From Rudanella paleaurantiibacter (lineage in GTDB: Bacteria; Bacteroidota; Bacteroidia; Cytophagales; Spirosomataceae), in NCBI RefSeq assembly GCF_009184635.1, contig NZ_WELI01000009.1, positions 62,001 to 126,000 of the forward strand: a stretch of DNA of 64,000 bases, in the 5' to 3' direction. Shown piece by piece: positions 23,763 to 33,020 of the stretch. A program made the translations under genes and the position numbers. Under the pieces are notes generated by a model. That model was not told the DNA's origin and searched no databases. It worked only from the letters and a program-made list of their open reading frames with translations. Each line of letters starts with the position of its first letter. The stretch's first letter is position 1.

Positions 23763-25319
23763 TCACGGCTGCACACGGGCTTTATCCAAAAATCCCTGCC
23801 AGTCGTCGATGAGGGCTTTTTTGAGTACCCGAGGAAACTTATGCTGCCCGCCCATTTTACCTTTTGAGTCCATCCACTCGTAGAAAAGCCGGGCCGGCAC
23901 TACCGTCAATTCCAGCCGCTTCAGGGCATGACGGCGCTCTACCGCATAATCATCGTTTAGTTCGCAAAGCTTGTTATCAATTCGCTGCCGGAGATCATCG
24001 GCATCCACCGGATCGTCGGTGCCAATGTACCAATGGTGGCCAAACTCGCGGTCGAACGTCTGCCCAGCCACGGTAAACTCGCGAACAGCAATGCCGAGGT
24101 CGTCGGACACCAGCTCAACGGCCTTGTTCATGTTATCAACCGACAGGTGCTCGCCACACAAACTCAGGAAGTGTTTGGTACGACCTGTAATCACGATTTC
24201 GGCCCGGCGCTTGTTTGTAAACCGGATGGTGTCGCCAATCAGATAACGCCACGCACCCGAACAGGTCGAGATCAAGAGCGCATACTCCTGCCCTTCCTCC
24301 ACATCGTCGATCATGAGCGTTTCGGGGTTTTCGACCATCTCCCCGTCCGACGTAAAATTGCGCTCGTTGAACGGGATAAACTCGAAGAAAATCCCGTTGT
24401 TCAGCACCAGTTGCATCCCCTCGGCGTTGGGGCGGGTCTGGTAGGCCAGAAAACCCTCCGAGGCCAGGTAGGTTTCGATGTAGGCAATGGGTTTACCCAG
24501 CAGTTTCTCAAAACCCTTCCGGTACGGCTCAAACGATACCCCACCGTGGCAGAATACGGCCAGGTTAGGCCATATTTCGTGGATATTTTTGACGTTATAG
24601 CGGGCAATGATCTTCTCCATGAGCAACTGAAGCCAGGCCGGAACACCCACAATAAACCCAATGTCCCAGTGAATGGCCTGCTCCGTAATTTCATCGAGCT
24701 TCAGGGCCCAATCGCGCTCACGGGCAATGTCTTTCCCCGGCTTGTAGAACCGTTCAAACCAGAATGGAATCTGGCTGGCGGTAATGCCGCTCAGGTCGCC
24801 CACCAGCTGCCGCCCCCGGCTATTAAGGTTGGTGCTACCACCGAGCATGAGGCATCCTTTTTCGAAGGTAGCCGCGGGCAAGTCGTGGTACCCCGACAAG
24901 GTCAGGATCTGCCGAACACCCGTTTTCTGGATGGCTTTTACCATCGCTTTGGTCACGGGAATGTACTTGGAAGCCGCTTCGGAGGTACCCGAGCTAAGGG
25001 CAAAATATTTCACCCGACCGGGCCAGGTTACGTTTTTTTCCCCGTCGAGCGACCGGTGCCACCAATTGGCAAACATCCGGTTGTAATCATGAATCGGTAC
25101 CAGTTTTTTGTATCGCTCGTAGAAGTCCCGCTCCGAACCAAACTCTACTGATCGCAGCAGTTCGTCGAAGTGATAGCTTTCACCAAAAGCCGTGTATCGC
25201 GCTTTACCAACCAGCTTGCTGAAGGTTTTACGCTGCATTTTCAGCGCGTTGATCCGGCGACGACGAACCACTTCCGTCAACCGAATGCCGCGCTTTAAAA
25301 CGTTTCCCAGAAGGGCCAT
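23763..25319 (-). CDS. GH3 family acyl-amide synthetase-like protein
   Basis: A 518-residue member of the GH3 family, adenylating enzymes known from plants where they join amino acids to auxin or jasmonate. Bacterial members have no settled substrate. ATP-binding features are present: FALSSGTSEAASKYIP near residue 110, ETYLASEGFLAYQ near 285, and ISTCSGAWRYLIGDT near 350. The protein is full length. It lies 100 nt downstream of surE on the same strand. An acyl-adenylate chemistry is inferred from the family. Confidence 0.88.
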   Translation of the reverse strand: MALLGNVLKRGIRLTEVVRRRRINALKMQRKTFSKLVGKARYTAFGESYHFDELLRSVEFGSERDFYERYKKLVPIHDYNRMFANWWHRSLDGEKNVTWPGRVKYFALSSGTSEAASKYIPVTKAMVKAIQKTGVRQILTLSGYHDLPAATFEKGCLMLGGSTNLNSRGRQLVGDLSGITASQIPFWFERFYKPGKDIARERDWALKLDEITEQAIHWDIGFIVGVPAWLQLLMEKIIARYNVKNIHEIWPNLAVFCHGGVSFEPYRKGFEKLLGKPIAYIETYLASEGFLAYQTRPNAEGMQLVLNNGIFFEFIPFNERNFTSDGEMVENPETLMIDDVEEGQEYALLISTCSGAWRYLIGDTIRFTNKRRAEIVITGRTKHFLSLCGEHLSVDNMNKAVELVSDDLGIAVREFTVAGQTFDREFGHHWYIGTDDPVDADDLRQRIDNKLCELNDDYAVERRHALKRLELTVVPARLFYEWMDSKGKMGGQHKFPRVLKKALIDDWQGFLDKARVQP

Positions 25320-25419
25320 AGTTTTGTCAATGAAAATGTTGAATGATTACCAGTGGTGATGCCCTCCCCGCCTGTCTGCTCCGCCATCTGTTGCTTCACC
25401 GGGGCATCATCACCCCTTT

Positions 25420-26196
25420 TTACAACCCCCACTGCTGTATCTGTTCGACCGTCGAGTACGCTGTCAGGTCGTACTGGCACGGCACCACTGATACATAATT
25501 GTTAGCCACCGCGTACTCGTCGGTGTCCTCAGCGTGGGCGTCGTAATTTACGAATTCCCCATCGAGCCAGAAGTACCGTCGACCGTGGGGATCGCGCCGT
25601 TCGTGGAAACTTTCCTCCCATTTAGCGTTGGCCTGTCGGCAAACCCGAACACCACGCAGCGGTTCAGGGCCGCGCGCCGGGAAATTCACGTTTAAAGCCA
25701 CGCCCTTGGTCAGGCCGTTTTGCAATACGTTCTGAGCAATGTTAAACACATGCTCACGGACGTGTGAGAAATCAGGCTGGCGACTAAAATCGCCCAACGA
25801 AAAACCAATGGCCGGGATTCCTTCAATAGCCGCTTCAATTGCGGCCGACATCGTCCCCGAATACAGTACACTGATTGATGTATTGTAGCCGTGATTAATG
25901 CCACTCACGACCAAATCGGGCGAGCGGTCTTTCAGAATATGATGCTTGGCCAGCTTCACGCAGTCGGCGGGTGTGCCGGAGCATTCGTAGGCAATGACCT
26001 CCCCAAAAATATCGGCCGGGTAAAGCCGCAGCGGATTGGCAATGGTGATGGCGTGTCCCATACCCGACTGAGGGCTGTTGGGGGCCACGACAATGACAGT
26101 GCCAAGTTCCTGCATCACCTCAACGAGCGTCCGAATACCGTGGGCCGTAATGCCGTCGTCGTTAGTTACTAAAATCAAAGGCTTTTGGTGAGCCAT
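25420..26196 (-). CDS. surE: 5'/3'-nucleotidase SurE
   Basis: Metal-dependent survival protein that dephosphorylates nucleoside 5'- and 3'-monophosphates and short polyphosphates. The metal site is visible as VTNDDG at residues 10-15 (Asp13, Asp14), Ser in PNSPQSG near 40 and Asn in SGINHGYN near 95. Length 258 is standard. It is upstream of the GH3 gene and downstream of trhO on the minus strand, with spacers of about 90-100 nt. Confidence 0.96.
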   Translation of the reverse strand: MAHQKPLILVTNDDGITAHGIRTLVEVMQELGTVIVVAPNSPQSGMGHAITIANPLRLYPADIFGEVIAYECSGTPADCVKLAKHHILKDRSPDLVVSGINHGYNTSISVLYSGTMSAAIEAAIEGIPAIGFSLGDFSRQPDFSHVREHVFNIAQNVLQNGLTKGVALNVNFPARGPEPLRGVRVCRQANAKWEESFHERRDPHGRRYFWLDGEFVNYDAHAEDTDEYAVANNYVSVVPCQYDLTAYSTVEQIQQWGL

Positions 26197-26284
26197 ACGA
26201 ATAGGTTATGGGGTACCGTTTGGGAGTAAACGCCCATGCTTGCCCGAAAGCAAACAACGACGATACCCCAATACGACAACCGGG

Positions 26285-27247
26285 TTAGTGTGTTGTTGCC
26301 TGACTACCGGCAAAACTTTTGTACCCCTGCCAGGGGGTGTAGCCTTCCGACTTTTTGCTGTAATACCCCGTGCCGTCGTACGCCCGCAACTGAGGGTCGC
26401 TTAGGCAGGCATCGGTGCAGGTGCCCTGATGCTCCCAGCCGCATTCTTCGCACATGGCTACGTGGTTGTTGCAGGCCGGGCTGGCGCAGTTGACCATGCG
26501 GTCTGAGGCCTTTCCGCACCGGTAGCAGGTCGAGACTACTGTCGGGTTTACCTGGTTAACCTCAACAGCCACCCGGTTATCGAAGACGTAACATTTACCG
26601 TCGAAGTCTTCGCCACCCGCTTCAAGGCCGTATTTGATAATACCACCGTGCAGTTGGTAGACATTCTGGAAACCCTGCGAAATTAGGTAGGCACTGGCTT
26701 TTTCGCACTTGATCCCACCGGTGCAGTAGGTGATCACCTTCTTGTCTTTGAGATGGGCAATCTCGTCGACATGCTCGGGCAGTTCGCGCAGGTTTTCCAT
26801 GTCGAAGGTAATGGCCCCTTTGAACTTACCCACCGAATGTTCGTAGTTCGACCGCATGTCGACCAGCACCACATCGGGATCATTTTTAAGCTTTCGGAAC
26901 GATTCGGGGTCGAGGTGCACGCCCGTTTGTTCGAGTGGGTTTACGGGCAGGTCAGAATGCACAATTTCCGGTTTCACCCGGACGTGCAGTTTCTGAAAAG
27001 CGTGCTGTTCGTGCTCTTCGACTTTAAACTCAAGTGCTTCAAACCGGGGGTCGGCTTTCACGGCGGCCATGTAGGCCTCGCAGTCGGCGGTCAGGCCCGA
27101 AACGGTCCCGTTGAGCCCTTCGGGTGCCACAATAATGCGCCCGAGCAGATTAAGCCCTAAACAGAGTAAGTGATGCTCTTCCCGGAAGGCTTCTGGGTCG
27201 GCAATTGGCGTATAGCAATAATATAGTAAAACGCGATATGGTTTCAT
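26285..27247 (-). CDS. trhO: tRNA uridine-34 hydroxylase TrhO (rhodanese family)
   Basis: TrhO (YceA/UPF0176) hydroxylates uridine 34 in tRNA, giving ho5U, using oxygen. The 320-residue protein has an N-terminal ferredoxin-like domain (YRVLLYYCYTPI), a rhodanese domain with active-site Cys in YCTGGIKCEKAS, and a C-terminal cysteine-rich zinc domain (CYRCGKASDRMVNC, CEECGWEHQ). The ATG at 27247 follows a perfect promoter box at 27271-27279; an upstream in-frame start would place the promoter inside the gene. Confidence 0.92.
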   Translation of the reverse strand: MKPYRVLLYYCYTPIADPEAFREEHHLLCLGLNLLGRIIVAPEGLNGTVSGLTADCEAYMAAVKADPRFEALEFKVEEHEQHAFQKLHVRVKPEIVHSDLPVNPLEQTGVHLDPESFRKLKNDPDVVLVDMRSNYEHSVGKFKGAITFDMENLRELPEHVDEIAHLKDKKVITYCTGGIKCEKASAYLISQGFQNVYQLHGGIIKYGLEAGGEDFDGKCYVFDNRVAVEVNQVNPTVVSTCYRCGKASDRMVNCASPACNNHVAMCEECGWEHQGTCTDACLSDPQLRAYDGTGYYSKKSEGYTPWQGYKSFAGSQATTH

Positions 27248-27270
27248 TAGTATGGGTGCTATTTCAGACC

Positions 27271-27279
27271 GCAAAGATA
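27271..27279 (-). promoter_or_regulatory. TATCTTTGC promoter of trhO
   Basis: The minus strand reads TATCTTTGC, an exact -7 consensus, about 24 nt before the trhO ATG. The -33 element is weak (TTGG near 27303). Confidence 0.62.
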
Positions 27280-27420
27280 CGGCTTTCGGCGTACAGATGT
27301 TACCAATTTGGTCGGAAGCCCCTTTGTTAGGCAAGCTTCATTACCCCCACCTCCCTACCGAAGGCGTTTGCACCTGTTTCCCCTATACGTTTTACCGGTA
27401 ATCTGCCCTAACCTCTATAC

Positions 27421-27467
27421 CCGAATAAAAAGAAAGCCGCTGGGGCATCGATCGATGCCCCAGCGGC
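27421..27467 (-). terminator. Palindromic terminator after DUF2490 gene
   Basis: The 32-nt sequence 27436-27467 is a perfect palindrome (GCCGCTGGGGCATCGA and inverse). On the minus strand it is followed by TTTCTTTTTATT, so it ends the carbonic anhydrase-DUF2490 transcript. Confidence 0.88.
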
Positions 27468-27531
27468 CAGAACAGGTACTTAAGTTGGCTATTTACAGAC
27501 TAACCAACAGACTAGTTACCCACCTAAGTTG

Positions 27532-28335
27532 CTATTTTTTCCGAAGGTCCAGGTTCACAATTGTATTGACAATCAAACCATTGTTATACTGGAACACATT
27601 CCGGTTTTGTATCTCACGGGGCAACTGCACAATTTGCTGAAAGAAACCACCTTCCAGTCTGAATACCGGGTTGAAACGGTAGCCCACCAGCAGGCCAAGG
27701 CGGTTCTGATCGAAGACATTCTCACCTACGTTACGGCCAAAACTGGCAAAAAGCTCATCGTAAGCTGCCACGTATGGGGTACGGTCTTCGAGTTTGGGTT
27801 TGCCCAGCGGCAACTGCGCCCGAAACATATACCGAATGCGGTTGGAGTACACCGTTTCATCCGGCCGGGGACTATCGGCACTCAGATAACGGCCAATCCA
27901 GCGTTGTTCGAGCATGAACCGATGTGCAATGTCGACTCGGCCAACCGGATTACTCAGGGTCATCATCTGAAATAGTCGGTGCTCAGGAAACTGCCGCCCC
28001 GCACCCTGAATAGGGAAATCACCGTACGGAAACGTTTCGATCCAGGCATACCCCGCCCGCAGGGTTAACCGGTCATTCACGCGGTAGTTAACCCCAGTCC
28101 GTAGCAGACTTTGCTGCCATTTCGTCACAAACTCATCGCGCCGAAACTGATACTCCAGATGCCCACTCCAACGCGCTGAAAATGTTAAAGTTGATACGTT
28201 GGTGAACCAACCAATGGTGTTGTTATCGCGCAAACGGGTATTCTGCGCCTGTACCGCCCCGAAAATCAACCAACCCAATAATACCAGTATCGAGCAAACT
28301 ACCCGGCTTCGTCGCTCAGAATTAATACCGATCAT
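27532..28335 (-). CDS. DUF2490 outer-membrane beta-barrel protein
   Basis: A 267-residue exported protein of family DUF2490, predicted to be an outer-membrane beta-barrel. A signal peptide (VVCSILVLLGWLIFGAVQAQ) is followed by alternating amphipathic strands rich in Trp, Tyr and Arg (FSARWSGHLEYQFRR, LTLRAGYAWIETFPYGDF, RYMFRAQLPLGK). Its start codon overlaps the stop of the carbonic anhydrase gene as ATGA, so the two are translationally coupled. The natural reading is a porin or barrel partner to the exported carbonic anhydrase, which is inference. Confidence 0.87.
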   Translation of the reverse strand: MIGINSERRSRVVCSILVLLGWLIFGAVQAQNTRLRDNNTIGWFTNVSTLTFSARWSGHLEYQFRRDEFVTKWQQSLLRTGVNYRVNDRLTLRAGYAWIETFPYGDFPIQGAGRQFPEHRLFQMMTLSNPVGRVDIAHRFMLEQRWIGRYLSADSPRPDETVYSNRIRYMFRAQLPLGKPKLEDRTPYVAAYDELFASFGRNVGENVFDQNRLGLLVGYRFNPVFRLEGGFFQQIVQLPREIQNRNVFQYNNGLIVNTIVNLDLRKK

Positions 28336-29120
28336 CGTCCCGATGTAGTATAGCCGACCATGCTGGGCAGGGTTTCGGGCAGGAATTCCACCTTGCCTGT
28401 ACCCAGATTATACACAGCACCCACAATCAGGATTTCGCCGTTCTGGTATTTGCGTGAGAGTACCGGGTCCAGATCGCGCAGGCTGTTTACCTGTTCGATC
28501 ACATTCTGACGGATAGCGTTTTCGAGCAGATTACCTCCCATCGCTTTTGCTTTCTGGGCAGCCGGTTTGATACTATTGACCAGCGCGATAATGTGTCCGG
28601 GCAAATTTTCGGGTCGTTTCACGGCTGCATCCACGGCTCCGCAACTCTGATGCCCCAAAACAACAATCAGTTTAGATCCCAGGACTACACTGGCGTACTC
28701 AATACTGCCGTATGAAGCCTCGGCCATCACCTGACCGGCCGTGCGAATAATGAACAAGTCGCCCACTCCCTGATCAAAGATAATCTCGTTTGGTACCCGA
28801 CTGTCTGCACAACTGACGACAATGGCAAATGGCTTTTGTCCTTTTTCTGTACTGGTAAGGGCCGCCTGATCCTGACGAGGTCGTATACTTTTGTGCTCGA
28901 CAAACCGACGATTGCCGCCCATGAGCTTGCGCAAAGCGATACGAGGATCAGCATAAGCCGAGTCTCGATTGACCACATAATGATCTTTGCGCCACTGAAC
29001 TGAGTCGATTGTGGCCGGTGTGGGTTGGGGTGTGGACGCCCGTCGCCGGGACTGCGCTTCGGAGATCGTCGCTAAACAGGTTGACACTAAAAAGGTGGCA
29101 ATAAGTGAGTGGATTTTCAT
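28332..29120 (-). CDS. Exported beta-carbonic anhydrase
   Basis: Zinc enzyme interconverting CO2 and bicarbonate. It has the beta-class signature CADSRVP with zinc ligand Cys104 and the Asp106/Arg108 pair, and VLGHQSCGAV with ligands His157 and Cys160. An N-terminal signal peptide (MKIHSLIATFLVSTCLATIS, cleavage near EAQ) and a Ser/Arg/Pro-rich linker show it is secreted to the periplasm, unlike the usual cytoplasmic beta-enzymes. The downstream DUF2490 gene overlaps its stop by four nt. The AT-rich region upstream has no exact promoter box. Confidence 0.94.
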   Translation of the reverse strand: MKIHSLIATFLVSTCLATISEAQSRRRASTPQPTPATIDSVQWRKDHYVVNRDSAYADPRIALRKLMGGNRRFVEHKSIRPRQDQAALTSTEKGQKPFAIVVSCADSRVPNEIIFDQGVGDLFIIRTAGQVMAEASYGSIEYASVVLGSKLIVVLGHQSCGAVDAAVKRPENLPGHIIALVNSIKPAAQKAKAMGGNLLENAIRQNVIEQVNSLRDLDPVLSRKYQNGEILIVGAVYNLGTGKVEFLPETLPSMVGYTTSGR

Positions 29121-29663
29121 GGAATAATTATGTTAAACAGTATCCATAAAACTCACTAATCAACCAATGGTTACCTAAATCCCTTAGAGGATGTTTAGAA
29201 ATATATTAGAAAATTATTAGAACAAATAAGTTTACAAAAACCTATTTTACATATCTCTAATACTTAAATCATACGATAAGGTATGTTATCTAACCTTCTG
29301 TTATACTTAAAAGAGTCGATCAAGTTAAGAGAGCGTAGAAAAGGATATACTTCGCAAATTAAGCACAGTCAAGAAGTGCCCAATTATCAAAAAAATCCTA
29401 TTTATGGATTAAAACTAATGAGGCTTTATAATTAGCTCGGCATACCAATTTAAGACTCGGATCGGCTCATTGGGCACGGCTTTAAGGCTAGCTCGAAACG
29501 AACTCTTGTTTAAGTTTTGCTTAACTTTTTTGCTTAATAGTTGAACAATTATCCACGGATATCGTTAAAAACTATAGATACGTCAGCACGGCGTGACGCT
29601 TATATACCCCTCGGCGGGTTTTTATAGGATGTAGAATAGTGTCGAATATACAACTTCATCGAC
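29121..29663. other. AT-rich intergenic region
   Basis: A 540-nt stretch with no gene and low GC. It includes a direct repeat TTTTGCTTAA (29515-29524 and 29528-29537), one DnaA-box-like TTATCCACG (29549-29557), and two small hairpins (around 29581-29598 and 29606-29624, the second followed by TTTTT). A plus-strand terminator closes it, so an unannotated plus-strand RNA is possible. Confidence 0.45.
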
Positions 29664-29698
29664 AAGCCCCCGCCTTCCAGCGGGGGCTTTTGTTTTAT
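29664..29698 (+). terminator. Orphan plus-strand terminator
   Basis: AAGCCCCCGC (29664-29673) pairs with GCGGGGGCTT (29680-29689), followed by TTGTTTTAT. The T-run is on the plus strand, yet no plus-strand gene lies upstream. On the minus strand it follows the DUF3050 gene without a good T-run. Confidence 0.75.
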
Positions 29699-29704
29699 CT
29701 GCTT

Positions 29705-30475
29705 TTACCCATTTACGAGGCTCAGCTCCGCACAAACGGCATCCCATAACCGAATGCGCGCCTGTAACGCCCGGATAGTCCAGTCGGTGGCCTCGGTCCA
29801 TTTCGCTTCGTCGGTACCACACAGTTCCTCAACCATCTGCATTGCCAGGTGGCTGTGGTGGTCACCGTCGAGTTCAATATGCCGCTCCAGATAGTATCGG
29901 AACGTGTCGAGTTGTCCATTGCCGGCATCAAGCTGCCGCACAATCTCGATAAACATATTTGGAATCAGATCTTCACGGCCAAACGTAAACACCGACGCAA
30001 CCAGGTGAGGCTTGCCGGTATCGATCACATCGAACGTAAACTCGACAAACTTCCGTACGCCCTCGGGCAGGTTGAGATAGGCCAAACTCTCCCGTACCGG
30101 TTTCCCGGCGGCTACCTCGCTCACCAATTGGCGCACCGGAGCCGTATCGGCCCCCATTTGCTCCATTGCTTCGAGATACAGCTCGTAATGGCTCAAGCGC
30201 CGACCATCGGGCGTTTCGTCAGACTCCTCGCCCGTCACAATTTCGTTGATCAGGTACCGCACAGAGCCATTGCCCACCGGCACCCAGGGCACCGACGTAC
30301 AGGTAAGCTGAATCTGTAATCCCTTCAACAAGGACATGAAATCCCAAACCGCAAAAGCGTGGTAACGGGCAAAATCGCGCAGACCGCTCAAATCCTGCAC
30401 AGATTCGTAAATTTCATGCTGGAGAAGTTCGGAACGGACCGGCTCAATGGCAGCCTTTAAGTTATCAATTGACAT
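29705..30475 (-). CDS. DUF3050 protein (heme-oxygenase-like fold)
   Basis: A 256-residue soluble protein matching DUF3050, predicted to adopt the helical heme-oxygenase-like fold. Candidate metal or heme ligands lie on helices as expected: RYHAFAVWDFMSLLK (His39), INEIVTGEESDE (Glu78/Glu83), SHYELYLEAM (His97), and the C-terminal ERHIELDGDHHSHLAMQ near residue 200. Related folds include non-heme di-iron oxygenases. No reaction is known for this family. It stands alone between long spacers. Confidence 0.88.
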   Translation of the reverse strand: MSIDNLKAAIEPVRSELLQHEIYESVQDLSGLRDFARYHAFAVWDFMSLLKGLQIQLTCTSVPWVPVGNGSVRYLINEIVTGEESDETPDGRRLSHYELYLEAMEQMGADTAPVRQLVSEVAAGKPVRESLAYLNLPEGVRKFVEFTFDVIDTGKPHLVASVFTFGREDLIPNMFIEIVRQLDAGNGQLDTFRYYLERHIELDGDHHSHLAMQMVEELCGTDEAKWTEATDWTIRALQARIRLWDAVCAELSLVNG

Positions 30476-30691
30476 ATACCAGATTTATTAATTCTTCAAA
30501 TGTATGCAGTGGGTACTCCCTTTCCAGAAAGTTTGTCAAACAAAATTGTTGGCCTCATTGCTGTTGTTTTAGCCTGTTCGAGTAGGAAATTGACACCCAA
30601 TACCCTTTGAGACATCGTAAGCTTGCTCCAACGTTTCGGTTGATCCATTTCGGTTACCCAATTTCTGTTGAACCGTTTGCCTCATTTGCGT

Positions 30692-31366
30692 ATGCGCTAC
30701 CTCGTGTGGTTCGTTTTACTGACCTCGTGCCGTCTCGATCCAAGCCCGACCGCCTTACCCGACTCGCTCTATTTCCCACTCCAAACGGGTAATTTTCGGG
30801 TGTACTCGGTGACGGAGCACGTGTACAGACCGGGTCAGACTCTGCTTACCCGACAATACCAATGGCGACACACAACAGGCACTCCGTTTTTGGGCCTTTC
30901 GGGCGACAGTACCTACCCCATTACGTACGCACACCGGCTCAATTCGGATTCGGAATGGCACACCGATTCAATAAGCGCTGCCCGGCTAACCTCGGCCGAA
31001 GCCCTGCTCACGCACGGCGGCCAGACCACCGTCATGTTGGCCTTTCCGGTAGCTAATGGCACACGCTGGAACAGCAATCGTTACCGAAATGAACCGCCCG
31101 ACGAGTTTGTGATGCAACAGTGCCACACCCCTTTTCGTACGGGTGCGAAAGACTTTGTCCGCACCCTAACCGTTATTCAACAAAACGACTCTACCTTAGT
31201 CTCTCAGGATAAGCGGGTAGAGGTGTACGCTCAGGGCGTGGGACTGGTGTACGCTGAACGGCAACAAGTTCGCTTTTGCGCGGCCGAAGCTGGCTGCGGA
31301 ACCCCCACAGCGATCAAGTCTGGAATTAGACAATTTATCCGTCTGACGGAATATGGAAACAAATAA
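30692..31366 (+). CDS. Putative lipoprotein, unknown
   Basis: A 224-residue lipoprotein. MRYLVWFVLLTSC is a short lipoprotein signal with the lipobox Cys at 13, followed by RLDPSPTALPDSLYFPLQTG. The body is beta-rich and has paired cysteines late (FCAAEAGCG). I do not recognise a family. The start at ATG 30692 gives the signal; a TTG at 30668 would extend it. Its end overlaps the following protease gene by 14 nt, so the two are coexpressed. Confidence 0.7.
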   Translation: MRYLVWFVLLTSCRLDPSPTALPDSLYFPLQTGNFRVYSVTEHVYRPGQTLLTRQYQWRHTTGTPFLGLSGDSTYPITYAHRLNSDSEWHTDSISAARLTSAEALLTHGGQTTVMLAFPVANGTRWNSNRYRNEPPDEFVMQQCHTPFRTGAKDFVRTLTVIQQNDSTLVSQDKRVEVYAQGVGLVYAERQQVRFCAAEAGCGTPTAIKSGIRQFIRLTEYGNK

Positions 31367-32999
31367 GCTACTGGTTCTTTGGTTTAGTTTGATGATCGGG
31401 CTGGTGAGTGCGGGGGCTCAGGCTCAAACAGATACCGGGCGGTACCTGGTTCTGTTTCGCGACAAGGCCAACTCCCCTTTTCGGACCACCCAACCCGAAC
31501 AGTTTTTGTCGGCACGGGCTATTGCCCGGCGGGCCCGACAAGCCATTACGGTTACCGAGCGCGACCTGCCCGTTAACCCGGCCTACGTAGCCCAAATCCG
31601 ACAGGCAGGGGCAGAGGTGCTCTACACGTCGCGATGGCTCAATGCGGCCCTGATTCGTACGTCGGCGTCCACCCTGCAGCGGGTGTTGGCTCTGCCGTTT
31701 GTGAAAGGGCTTGAGTACGGGCAAACCATTGGCCGGGCCCGCGTTGGGGCTTCTGGACAAACCAATACCGCCGGGAAATTCGGGCAAGTGGCGGCCGAGC
31801 CTCTCCCCTACGGCTTCTCGTCGGCGCAACTGAACCAACTGGGGCTCAACCAACTGCACGAACGCGGGTTCCGGGGAGAAGGTCAACTGGTGGCGATTAT
31901 GGACTCTGGGTTTCCCAACGCCAACACGGTATCGTACCTGCGCCCCCTCGTCAGCGAAAACCGGATTGTAGCTACGTATGATTTTGTGGCCAACAACCGA
32001 AACGTGTACGACGACGACAGCCACGGGCTCAACGTACTCTCGATTATGGCTGCCACGGCCGACAATCAGTTGTATGGCGGGGCTTTCAAAGCAAGTTACC
32101 TACTGCTGCGTACCGAAAATGCCGCAACGGAATCACCCATTGAAGAAGCCTACTGGCTATTGGGTGCCGAAATGGCCGACAGCACCGGGGCCGATGTCAT
32201 CAACTCCTCGCTCGGCTACACCGAGTTCGACCCCGATTTTAGTGCCGTTGATCATACGTACAGTCAGATGGATGGCCGCACCACCCTCGTCAGCCGGGCC
32301 GCGCAGTGGGCTGCCGAATCAGGTATGGTGGTTGTGGTATCGGCAGGCAACGAAGGGGCAAGCCCGTGGCGCTACATCTCGGCCCCGTCAGATGCGGTTG
32401 ATGTGCTGGCCGTAGCAGCCACCACCACGGGCGATGTGCGAGCCGCGTTCAGTAGTTTCGGTCCCGCGCCCGACGGCCGGGTGAAGCCCGACGTAGCCGC
32501 CATTGGACAAGGTACCATTTTGGGTAACAGCAGCGGCCGGATTGTGAGCGGATCGGGCACTTCGTTTTCAAGCCCGCTCATGGCCAGTTTTGTAACGACT
32601 CTCTGGCAGGCTTACCCCAAACTCACTGCCCGCGAGATTGTAGGCGTTGTTCGACGGGCGGGGCATCAGGCTCTGAATCCTGATAGCCAGCTTGGGTACG
32701 GCATTCCAAACTTCGAACGGGCATCAGCCCTGGCCGAGCGGCTTTCGTACACGCTAGCCTCACCCAATCCATTTTCTGATGCCGACTTTGTGACTGTTCC
32801 CTGGAGCGATACCCCGACCACCGAGCCTATTGAGGCCCGCCTGACCGACCTAACGGGGCGCGTACTCTGGCAACAAACCCTCCCGGCCGAGCGCGCTCTG
32901 ACGGTTTCGTTCCGGCAACTGGGCCTTTCGCCCGGCCTTTACCTGCTCACTCTGAATAGCAACGGCACGCGTAAGACCGTCCGGCTGATGAAGCGGTAA
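31353..32999 (+). CDS. Subtilisin-family protease with T9SS sorting domain
   Basis: A 548-residue secreted serine peptidase of family S8. The signal peptide (LVLWFSLMIGLVSAGAQAQ) precedes an N-terminal prodomain-like region (about 28-130). The catalytic triad reads Asp184 (VAIMDSG), His224 (DDDSHGLNVLS) and Ser404 (SGSGTSFSSP), with VVVSAGNEG as the oxyanion-hole segment. The C-terminal ~85 residues are a T9SS type A sorting domain (SPNPFSDADF, LTDLTGRVLW, SPGLYLLTL, ending KTVRLMKR), so it is exported across the outer membrane. It overlaps the lipoprotein gene upstream. Confidence 0.93.
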   Translation: METNKLLVLWFSLMIGLVSAGAQAQTDTGRYLVLFRDKANSPFRTTQPEQFLSARAIARRARQAITVTERDLPVNPAYVAQIRQAGAEVLYTSRWLNAALIRTSASTLQRVLALPFVKGLEYGQTIGRARVGASGQTNTAGKFGQVAAEPLPYGFSSAQLNQLGLNQLHERGFRGEGQLVAIMDSGFPNANTVSYLRPLVSENRIVATYDFVANNRNVYDDDSHGLNVLSIMAATADNQLYGGAFKASYLLLRTENAATESPIEEAYWLLGAEMADSTGADVINSSLGYTEFDPDFSAVDHTYSQMDGRTTLVSRAAQWAAESGMVVVVSAGNEGASPWRYISAPSDAVDVLAVAATTTGDVRAAFSSFGPAPDGRVKPDVAAIGQGTILGNSSGRIVSGSGTSFSSPLMASFVTTLWQAYPKLTAREIVGVVRRAGHQALNPDSQLGYGIPNFERASALAERLSYTLASPNPFSDADFVTVPWSDTPTTEPIEARLTDLTGRVLWQQTLPAERALTVSFRQLGLSPGLYLLTLNSNGTRKTVRLMKR

Positions 33000-33020
33000 G
33001 GGTTAGTCTGCTCTCCTGCT

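Noticed and set aside
24033-25151. 372-codon plus-strand frame opposite the GH3 gene
   Set aside because: It is the antisense of a clearly conserved gene and shows no family features, only high-GC frame shadowing.
29549-29557. DnaA-box-like TTATCCACG as part of an origin
   Set aside because: Only one box is seen, with no dnaA or other origin genes nearby.
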